From contig DUKR01000133.1 in the NCBI GenBank assembly GCA_013329175.1, positions 1 to 6,065 of the forward strand: a stretch of 6,065 nt of DNA, given 5' to 3'. Shown here one piece after another: positions 1-4,739 of the stretch. How positions within the stretch are numbered: the first letter of the stretch is position 1; the number at the start of each line of letters is the position of its first letter. The notes under the pieces were generated by a model. The model searched no databases, was not told where the DNA came from, and saw only the letters and a list, made by a program, of their open reading frames with translations. The translations under genes and the position numbers were made by a program. The DNA is from Candidatus Woesearchaeota archaeon (GTDB lineage: Archaea; Nanobdellota; Nanobdellia; Woesearchaeales; UBA11716).

Positions 1-3
1 CAG

Positions 4-251
4 TTATTTGGTTGACACTGAAAAGTGAAGTGTGGGACAGTAAAGTTTTGTACTATAACATCTCCAAAATTTCGTCAATAAAACCATCCTCCCATTCTGT
101 TTGTTTCCCAATAATTCTGAATCGTCTTCACGGTGGTCCCAGCAAAAAGAAGCATTGAAGATGAATTGGAGAAGCACAAGCAGGTAAAAACCAAGCAAAA
201 TACCTAGCCAGTATCCCTTTTTCTACGCCTGAAGACAGCAAATCCTGCCAT
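4..251 (-). pseudogene. Possible frameshifted small membrane-protein ORF
   Basis: No family is recognised. On the minus strand an ATG at 251 opens a short frame reading MAGFAVFRRRKRDTG and stopping at 204. If one A is added to the A5 run at 218-222, the frame joins a second open frame that runs to a TAA at 4. The joined product would be about 83 residues: a basic N-terminus (RRRKK), one hydrophobic segment rich in L, G, I and F (WLGILLGFYLLVLLQFIF), then a polar tail with several Cys and Lys. A membrane anchor of this kind is common in tiny archaeal proteins. The quasi-palindromic TATA box at 286-293 could also serve this strand, about 38 bp upstream of the ATG. It may be a real gene with a sequencing error in the homopolymer, a decayed gene, or chance. 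The tail does not look conserved. Confidence 0.25.
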
Positions 252-285
252 TAGTATACTATTGTCATACATTATCAACCGAATC

Positions 286-293
286 TTTATATA
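286..293 (+). promoter_or_regulatory. TATA box upstream of small RNA candidate
   Basis: TTTATATA matches the archaeal TATA consensus. Its centre is about 25 bp before the first base of the 8-bp closing helix of the RNA candidate (312), which is where archaeal transcription would start. Because the motif is nearly palindromic (CCTATATAAAG on the other strand), it could also drive the minus-strand ORF that begins at 251. Confidence 0.45.
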
Positions 294-310
294 GGACTCA
301 ACCAACAAAA

Positions 311-397
311 GCCCCAGTACGTTTTCGGGAAAAGGCTAACAGGTTCCTCGTAAGGATATTGGGGGTGGCACATTTTTTGTGCCTTTTTCTTTTTTTT
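311..397 (+). ncRNA. Candidate small structured RNA, family unknown
   Basis: The segment can fold as a closing helix of 8 bp with one G·U (312-319 CCCCAGTA with 357-364 TATTGGGG) around two small hairpins: 322-325/330-333 (TTTT-CGGG-AAAA) and 345-348/353-356 (TCCT-CGTA-AGGA). The junction strand GGCTAACAGGT lies between them. A terminator hairpin with a T-run follows immediately. A TATA box sits about 25 bp upstream, so promoter, folded body and terminator together outline a transcript of about 85 nt. No protein gene follows on this strand; tfe converges from the other side, so this is not a leader riboswitch of a downstream gene. It does not match the tRNA, box C/D or fluoride-riboswitch patterns I know. 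The convergence could also give antisense contact with the tfe 3' end. Confidence 0.4.
367..397 (+). terminator. Hairpin plus T-run terminator
   Basis: GGCACA (367-372) and TGTGCC (378-383) form a perfect 6-bp stem with a TTTTT loop, followed directly by TTTTTCTTTTTTTT (384-397). The T-run is on the plus strand, so it ends a rightward transcript. That transcript is either the small RNA candidate beginning near 312 or read-through from the left of the window. It also shields the convergent tfe gene from rightward transcription. The opposite strand lacks a T-tract here, so it is not an obvious terminator for tfe. Confidence 0.65.
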
Positions 398-460
398 GTG
401 AGGGCATTCCTTTTCAAAAGGAGAAGCACTCCAGAAATCCTACAGCACACACTAGATGCC

Positions 461-976
461 CTAAGAAGCTACCTTGATTCCCTTCTGCAATTCTTTGATC
501 CTGTCCCGGATATTTTCAATAGTCTTTACATTATCCTGCTGGGTTAGCAATGAGCCACACTCAGGGCAGTGGTAGGTAAGCTCCACCGCCTGGTCAAAGT
601 CAACACGCACGCAACCCTTTGGGCAAATGAAGAAGTTGCCCTGCCCGTCTTCCTCGCGTTCAAGGCGCTCCCTAAGCTTTGCTAACTGCTCGCGCTGCAT
701 CTTTGAAAGAAGCTCTCCCACCTTGCTGAGGTTGAATGTCCAGTAGCTGATGTACCAGCCCTTCTCCCTATCCTTCTTCCTGATGTAGGATGCGATGTTC
801 AGCCCGTTCATCCTATACAGAAGATGCCTGATGGTCTGCATATCAAGCTTGCAGTGCTCAGCGATGCTGAACTCTGACATATTCTTCTTGCTGCCAAGAA
901 AGTCCATAATCCTGACTGCTTCATCTCCAATGAGATTGCGTATTATTTCACGCGCCTTCTTCATAGGCAATGCCAT
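461..976 (-). CDS. tfe: Transcription factor E, alpha subunit (TFEα)
   Basis: This is a basal transcription factor that assists TBP and TFB in opening the promoter and contacts the RNA polymerase clamp. From the ATG at 976 it is 171 residues, normal for the family. The N-terminal winged-helix domain begins at once (AREIIRNLIGDEAVRIMDFL) and includes the family motif KKDREKGWYISYW near residues 67-79. A charged helical linker (KMQREQLAKLRERLEREE) follows, then a C-terminal zinc ribbon with Cys at about 118, 122, 137 and 140 (CPKGC...CPECG). The first pair is spaced C-x3-C where I expect C-x2-C, and a short charged helix ends the protein. The same frame stays open back to a TTG at 1072, adding 32 residues with no family resemblance. 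I chose the ATG at 976 because homology starts there and GAAGG lies just upstream; the ATG at 964 is also possible. The gene is monocistronic and divergent from the pnt operon. Confidence 0.9.
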   Translation of the reverse strand: MALPMKKAREIIRNLIGDEAVRIMDFLGSKKNMSEFSIAEHCKLDMQTIRHLLYRMNGLNIASYIRKKDREKGWYISYWTFNLSKVGELLSKMQREQLAKLRERLEREEDGQGNFFICPKGCVRVDFDQAVELTYHCPECGSLLTQQDNVKTIENIRDRIKELQKGIKVAS

Positions 977-1062
977 GGTGATAGTGTCCTTCGTAAAGAG
1001 CTCCTGTTCTGACCCTAAACACCCCCAGTCATTGAACGGTTGTGATGCTGTAGCCACAGTGA

Positions 1063-1095
1063 AACCACTCAATAGTGGTTATTTTTTGAGTGGTT
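1063..1095. promoter_or_regulatory. Inverted repeat at the tfe start region (operator-like)
   Basis: AACCACTCAA (1063-1072) and TTGAGTGGTT (1086-1095) form a perfect 10-bp inverted repeat with a 13-bp spacer. The spacer holds a third half-site, AGTGGTT (1074-1080), which pairs with 1063-1069 across a 4-bp gap and is a direct copy of 1089-1095, 15 bp away. The array directly abuts the tfe TATA box and covers the expected transcription start near 1075. That is a typical site for an archaeal repressor that blocks polymerase. The regulator is unknown; autoregulation or a winged-helix/ribbon-helix-helix protein is possible. Confidence 0.5.
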
Positions 1096-1106
1096 GTATA
1101 TAAATA
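1096..1106 (-). promoter_or_regulatory. TATA box of tfe
   Basis: Read on the minus strand this is TATTTATATAC, a good archaeal TATA box. It predicts a start near 1075, about 100 nt before the ATG at 976 and only about 3 nt before an in-frame TTG at 1072. Either tfe has a long leader or translation begins at the TTG with a 32-residue extension. Confidence 0.5.
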
Positions 1107-1237
1107 TTTAGGTACTCAAATTATGGCATTATAATCTCTACTTCCCTGTAGTTATTTAACATCATCCTAACTAGCAATAGCCTCAACTATTGCTTTGCAT
1201 CTTCCACACCCAACGATAGTTAACCTATGGCTTCAGA
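1107..1237. other. AT-rich intergenic stretch with one hairpin
   Basis: No convincing gene is seen between the tfe promoter and the TATA boxes of the RNA candidate. The only clear element is an 8-bp perfect inverted repeat, AGCAATAG (1173-1180) and CTATTGCT (1187-1194), with loop CCTCAA. It is not followed by a T-run, so it is not an obvious terminator. It could be a protein-binding site or chance. Confidence 0.3.
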
Positions 1238-1267
1238 CTATATAAACCTTTGCTTTATATTTTATAT
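1238..1267 (+). promoter_or_regulatory. Tandem TATA-like boxes before the structured RNA
   Basis: CTATATAAAC (1238-1247) and CTTTATATTTTATAT (1253-1267) are two strong TATA-like motifs. The first predicts a start near 1268-1270, just before the first helix strand at 1272; the second predicts one about 15 nt later. No protein start codon is near, which fits a promoter for an untranslated RNA. Confidence 0.45.
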
Positions 1268-1269
1268 GT

Positions 1270-1597
1270 AATACTTCACCTTTCTGAAGTAAAGAGGTAC
1301 CATTCCTCCTTCGGGTACCGTCGGCCTCGCGAGACACTATTGCGGGGCGAGGACATCGTATCCCCGTAAGGGACTTCCCCCTCCGATGTTCTCTACCGCA
1401 AGGAATATGAGGCTCGGCGAATTGACGGTACCCTTGACAGAGATAATGCTCACAAGCTTCATTTGCGTGAAGTAGTACCTTTATATGGGCTTTGTGTAAG
1501 TGAGCATTCTTTCAATGTGTAGGTTGGTAGAAAAATGGTCTGGTCCTATCGCCCCGTCATAATATGCTCTGCAAATGTGTGGTCTCATGGTTTTTTA
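1270..1597 (+). ncRNA. Candidate large structured RNA, family unknown
   Basis: This is a GC-rich island in AT-rich intergenic DNA with no sensible ORF. The core (1313-1433, 121 nt) is closed by a perfect 10-bp helix, GGGTACCGTC (1313-1322) with GACGGTACCC (1424-1433). Inside are a 7-bp hairpin (1324-1330/1342-1348, one G·U) and, directly abutting it, a 10-bp helix (1349-1358/1384-1393, one G·U) capped by CCC-GTAA-GGG, a GNRA loop. A GCAA loop follows at 1398-1401. Flanking elements are hairpin ACTTCA/TGAAGT (1273-1278/1285-1290) and a perfect 9-bp stem AATGCTCAC/GTGAGCATT (1445-1453/1500-1508) enclosing a sister hairpin at 1456-1473. Tandem TATA boxes lie upstream and a T6 run at about 1591-1597 may end it. 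RNase P, SRP and 5S hallmarks were sought and not found. Strand is inferred from the TATA boxes; the minus strand could also be transcribed. The pnt operon has its own promoter, so this is probably not its leader. Confidence 0.5.
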
Positions 1598-1644
1598 AAA
1601 CTTTACCCTTCTATTTTGCATCACGCCCACACACAACAATAAAA

Positions 1645-1653
1645 TTTTTAATA
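1645..1653 (+). promoter_or_regulatory. TATA box of the pnt operon
   Basis: TTTTTAATA lies within an A/T block (AAAATTTTTAATA) centred about 36 bp before the pntAA ATG. It predicts a start near 1675 and a leader of about 10 nt. No Shine-Dalgarno sequence is visible before the ATG, as expected for a nearly leaderless archaeal message. Confidence 0.5.
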
Positions 1654-1684
1654 CACCCGCGTTTAACTCCCTGCCTGATATCAC

Positions 1685-2905
1685 ATGAGTGGCAATGCAA
1701 AACTCACCATTTTTGTCCCAAAGGAGATCCGCAGTGACGAGACCAGGGTTGCTGCAACTCCTGATTCTGTGAAAAAATACATCGAATGGGGCTGCTCAGT
1801 CATTATTGAGGAAGGTGCAGGCGCTGCAGCATCCATAGCTGACGTTGATTTCAAGGCAGCAGGGGCAGCAATCGAGAAGGATGCAAAGAAAGGCTACGCC
1901 GCAGCTGACATCACCATAGCGGTCAACCCTCCTGCAATGCATCCTAAAGCAAGGAAGCACCAGCTTTGCCTGATGAAGAAGGGGGCTACGTGGGTCTCAT
2001 TCCTTGTTCCGCAGTCTGAGCCTGATGCACTCAAAGAGGTGGAAAATAACAAGCTTTCCCTGCTTTCCATGAACCTTATTCCGAGAATCTCAAGGGCGCA
2101 GAAAATGGATGCCCTCACATCACAGTCAAACATCGCTGGCTACAAGGCAGCCATCATGGCTGCCGGGCGCCTGGGAAAGATATTCCCCCTCATGATGACG
2201 GCAGCAGGCACCATCCAGCCTGCAAAGGTTATCGTGCTTGGAGCAGGCGTAGCCGGGTTGCAGGCAATAGCTACGGCAAAGCGCTTGGGAGCACACGTTG
2301 AGGCATCAGATGTTCGGCCAGCAGTCAAGGAGCAGGTGGAATCCTTAGGCGCAAAGTTCATTGACGTGCCTTTTGAAGAGGGAGTTGAGGACAAGGGAGG
2401 CTACGCCAAAGAGGCCTCAAAAGAGTATATTCAGCGCCAGAAAGAAGAGATAGAAAAGCGCCTGCCTGAGGCTGACGTCGTCATCACAACAGCGCTCATC
2501 CCAGGGAAAAAAGCGCCAATACTCCTTACTGAAGAGCAGGTGAAGCTTATGAGGCCAGGCTCAGTCATTGTTGACATGGCTTCAGAGCAGGGAGGCAACT
2601 GTGCGCTCACTGAGCCTGGAAAGGACGCGGTAAAGCACGGCGTGACTATCATGGGAACTTCCAACATCCCTGCAACCGTTCCGGTTCATACCACCCAGCT
2701 CTATGCAAGGAACGTCCTTGCGCTCCTTCAGGGGCTAATAAAGGATGGGAAGCTTATCTTCACCATGGAGGATGAGGTTGTTGCTGGCGCCCTTGTGGCA
2801 CGGGATGGCGGGATAGTGCATCCCTCATTGAAGGAGGAGAAGAGCAAGCCTGCAAAGTTAGATACCCCTAAGGGAAAATCAAAGAAAGGAGGAAGCTTTT
2901 CATGA
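1685..2905 (+). CDS. pntAA: NAD(P) transhydrogenase subunit alpha 1, NAD(H)-binding
   Basis: This is the peripheral domain I of the proton-translocating transhydrogenase. It binds NAD(H) in the cytoplasm and exchanges hydride with NADP(H) held by the β subunit. The 406-residue product opens with the alanine dehydrogenase/PNT N-terminal fold (VPKEIRSDETRVAATPDSV, residues 11-29). The RQD loop is intact: R134, Q139 and D142 in PRISRAQKMDALTSQSN. The Rossmann loop GAGVAG spans 186-191, followed by acidic D209 (ASDVRP), the residue expected to favour NAD(H) over NADP(H). Further family blocks are TTALIPGKKAPILLT (268-282), GGNCALTEPGK (303-313) and the end block DEVVAGALVARDGGIVHPSL. No membrane segment is present, as usual for split α1 subunits. 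Residues 384-406 form a Lys-rich tail that looks flexible. It is first in the operon, and its stop overlaps the next start (ATGA). Confidence 0.95.
   Translation: MSGNAKLTIFVPKEIRSDETRVAATPDSVKKYIEWGCSVIIEEGAGAAASIADVDFKAAGAAIEKDAKKGYAAADITIAVNPPAMHPKARKHQLCLMKKGATWVSFLVPQSEPDALKEVENNKLSLLSMNLIPRISRAQKMDALTSQSNIAGYKAAIMAAGRLGKIFPLMMTAAGTIQPAKVIVLGAGVAGLQAIATAKRLGAHVEASDVRPAVKEQVESLGAKFIDVPFEEGVEDKGGYAKEASKEYIQRQKEEIEKRLPEADVVITTALIPGKKAPILLTEEQVKLMRPGSVIVDMASEQGGNCALTEPGKDAVKHGVTIMGTSNIPATVPVHTTQLYARNVLALLQGLIKDGKLIFTMEDEVVAGALVARDGGIVHPSLKEEKSKPAKLDTPKGKSKKGGSFS
2885..2892 (+). promoter_or_regulatory. Shine-Dalgarno site of pntAB
   Basis: AAAGGAGG is a near-ideal ribosome-binding site 9 nt before the ATG at 2902, lying inside the end of pntAA. 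It fixes the pntAB start and, with the ATGA overlap, points to coupled translation. The first gene lacks such a site; pntB has a weaker one (GAGG, 3171-3174). Confidence 0.75.
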
Positions 2906-3183
2906 TTGACATTCTCGCGCTGTTCACCGCATTCGTCCTGGCAATCTTCATCGGATTTGAGGTTATCAACAAGATTCCGCCGACATTGCATACTCCGCTC
3001 ATGTCAGGGACCAATGCAATCTCAGGCATCACCATTGTCGGTGCTTTGCTTGCAATCCCTTACAGCAGCCCAACGACTGCCAACCTGCTTGGAGCTGTTG
3101 CTCTGGCGATGGCAACCATCAACGTCATCGGAGGCTTCATGGTGACTGATCGCATGCTTGCTATGTTCAAGAGGAAAGACTAA
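2902..3183 (+). CDS. pntAB: NAD(P) transhydrogenase subunit alpha 2, membrane part
   Basis: This small integral membrane subunit forms part of domain II, the proton channel, together with PntB. At 93 residues it has the usual α2 length and shows three hydrophobic helices (about residues 4-23, 41-53 and 59-80). The family signature LHTPLMSGTNAISG (29-42) carries His30. In three-subunit enzymes the His of this motif is thought to take part in proton transfer, in place of a His that E. coli carries in the β subunit. The C-terminus, GGFMVTDRMLAMFKRKD, is also typical. The ATG overlaps the pntAA stop (ATGA), and the TAA shares one base with the pntB start (TAATG). In E. coli this segment is fused to the α subunit; here it is separate. 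Confidence 0.95.
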   Translation: MIDILALFTAFVLAIFIGFEVINKIPPTLHTPLMSGTNAISGITIVGALLAIPYSSPTTANLLGAVALAMATINVIGGFMVTDRMLAMFKRKD

Positions 3184-4622
3184 TGATGGCGCAATACCTC
3201 AACATCCTCTATCTCTTTGCAGCAATCCTTTTCATATTAGGGATTAAGGGATTGACCAGAATAAAAACCGCAGGCAGGGGCAATCTTCTCTCGGCAATGG
3301 GTATGCTTGTTGCAGTCATAGCAACGCTGCTCAAGATGCAGCTTGGTGATGAGGCGCTAGGCATTCTTGCAGGGCAGATAGGGTGGAGCTACATTATTGC
3401 AGGGGTTGTTGTAGGCGGGCTGATAGGCGCGATTCTTGCTAAGACCATCAAAATGACGGCAATGCCACAGTTTGTTGCCCTGTTCAACGGCTTTGGCGGC
3501 GGCGCTTCTGTCATGGTCGCACTCTCCTACAGCGTTGCAAAGATTCTCTCAGGAACACCCATCGGCTCTTTTGACATGCTCACGGTCATCTTAAGTCTGA
3601 TCATTGGTTCAGTGACCTTCACCGGAAGCTTGGTCGCTTTTGGCAAGCTGCAGGGCTTTATTTCAGGTAAGCCTATCCTGTTTCCTGGCAACAAGCTGCT
3701 TAATCTTGCGCTTGCGCTTGCGGTGATTGCCGGCTCATCCTATGTCCTTTTAGGGATTGTAATCCCTGCCAAGCTGGTGTTGTATCTTATCGGGATCACC
3801 GTTGTCACCCTTCTCATGGGCATCCTGCTTGTGACGCCGATTGGCGGAGCAGACATGCCCGTCGTCATCTCGCTTCTGAATTCCTATTCCGGCCTTGCAG
3901 CTTCTGCAACAGGGTTTGTGCTGAAGAATGACCTGCTTATCATCAGCGGAGCGCTTGTAGGCGCCTCAGGCCTGATTTTGACCAGGATTATGTGCAAAGC
4001 AATGAACCGCTCGCTAGCAAACGTGCTGTTCGGCGGCTTTGGCGCAGACGACTTTGCAGTATCGGGTGAAAAAGGCAAGCAGGAATACACCAATGTCAAG
4101 GAAGCATCGCCTGAGGAGGCAGCATTGACCCTTGAAGGAGCGAATTCAGTCATCATCATCCCTGGCTACGGCCTAGCTGTGGCCCAGGCGCAGTTTGCAG
4201 CGCAGGAATTGGCTGAGGCGCTTGAGAAGCGAGGAAGCAAGGTGTCGTTTGCCATCCATCCTGTGGCAGGAAGGATGCCAGGGCACATGAACGTGCTTCT
4301 TGCTGAGGCGAAAGTGCCGTATGAAAAACTGTATGAGCTTGACACGATTAACCCTGAATTCAAGACCACTGACGTCGTCATCATTGCCGGCGCAAACGAT
4401 GTCGTCAACCCTGCAGCAGCTAAAGAGAAGGGCTCACCTATCTATGGCATGCCGATTCTTAATGCCTATGAGGCAAAGACCGTTTTTGTCATCAAGCGCT
4501 CATTATCCCCTGGCTTTGCCGGCATCAAGAATGCCCTGTTTGAATATGACAATACCCAGTTGATTTATGGCGATGGCAAGAAGGTGCTGCAGCAGCTTAT
4601 TAATGAGTTGAAGGAGCTTTAG
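3183..4622 (+). CDS. pntB: NAD(P) transhydrogenase subunit beta, NADP(H)-binding
   Basis: This 479-residue subunit supplies most of the membrane channel (domain II) and the NADP(H)-binding domain III that faces the cytoplasm. Hydrophobic helices fill about residues 5-285. MPQFVALFNGFGGGAS (94-109) has Asn102 where E. coli PntB has its channel His91, matching the three-subunit type in which α2 carries the His. A second conserved membrane block is GGADMPVVISLLNSYSG (221-237). Domain III is complete: the GYGLAVAQAQ nucleotide loop (328-337), HPVAGRMPGHMNVLLAEA (359-376), GANDVVNP (403-410), YGMPILNAYEA, the KRS motif with GFAG (438-447), and YDNTQLIYGDGKK (455-467). The first of two adjacent ATGs (3183, 3186) overlaps the pntAB stop by one base and follows GAGG. 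It is last in the operon; no strong terminator follows. Confidence 0.96.
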   Translation: MMAQYLNILYLFAAILFILGIKGLTRIKTAGRGNLLSAMGMLVAVIATLLKMQLGDEALGILAGQIGWSYIIAGVVVGGLIGAILAKTIKMTAMPQFVALFNGFGGGASVMVALSYSVAKILSGTPIGSFDMLTVILSLIIGSVTFTGSLVAFGKLQGFISGKPILFPGNKLLNLALALAVIAGSSYVLLGIVIPAKLVLYLIGITVVTLLMGILLVTPIGGADMPVVISLLNSYSGLAASATGFVLKNDLLIISGALVGASGLILTRIMCKAMNRSLANVLFGGFGADDFAVSGEKGKQEYTNVKEASPEEAALTLEGANSVIIIPGYGLAVAQAQFAAQELAEALEKRGSKVSFAIHPVAGRMPGHMNVLLAEAKVPYEKLYELDTINPEFKTTDVVIIAGANDVVNPAAAKEKGSPIYGMPILNAYEAKTVFVIKRSLSPGFAGIKNALFEYDNTQLIYGDGKKVLQQLINELKEL

Positions 4623-4691
4623 ACATTCCTTTCCTGCTGGTAAAATTGCTTCAAATGGCGTTGATATTTCTGCATCCAATGCGGGGGCACG

Positions 4692-4704
4692 GCCTTAATA
4701 AGGC
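4692..4704. promoter_or_regulatory. Palindrome upstream of the glycosyltransferase TATA box
   Basis: GCCTTAATAAGGC is a perfect 13-base palindrome around a central A. It lies about 4 bp before the TATA box, where the TFB-recognition element would be. It could be a regulator site or a small end-of-pntB structure. The rest of the 117-bp gap after pntB shows no other clear element. Confidence 0.35.
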
Positions 4705-4708
4705 TCAA

Positions 4709-4717
4709 TTTTATTAA
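4709..4717 (+). promoter_or_regulatory. TATA box of the glycosyltransferase gene
   Basis: TTTTATTAA is centred 27 bp before the ATG at 4740, so the message should be essentially leaderless. There is no Shine-Dalgarno sequence before the ATG, which agrees. This suggests the gene is transcribed separately from the pnt operon. Confidence 0.55.
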
Positions 4718-4739
4718 CGCATAAAGAACCCCTCTCGCT

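Noticed and set aside
409..421. CCTTTTCAAAAGG palindrome as a tfe terminator
   Set aside because: The centre is a single base, so it cannot form a normal hairpin, and no T-run follows on the minus strand.
359..547. 62-residue plus-strand ORF with a hydrophobic start
   Set aside because: It begins inside the terminator T-run, which explains the Phe/Leu-rich start, and then runs antisense to the end of tfe.
795..1103. 102-residue plus-strand ORF
   Set aside because: It is the reverse shadow of tfe and its promoter and shows no recognisable motif.
1313..1433. 5S rRNA, suggested by the 121-nt length and 10-bp closing helix
   Set aside because: The conserved 5S loop sequences (such as the CCGAAC region) are missing on both strands, and the sizes of the inner arms do not fit the 5S three-way junction.
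1349..1460. RNase P RNA, suggested by GACAGA at 1435-1440 and GGGGGAAGTCCC on the opposite strand
   Set aside because: The plus strand lacks a CR-I (GAGGAAAGTC-like) partner for P4. On the minus strand no matching GGCTT strand with ACAGAA follows. A covariance search would settle it.
1270..1597. SRP (7S) RNA, suggested by the size of about 300 nt
   Set aside because: No helix 8 signature (GGAAGG...AGCAGC type) was found on either strand.
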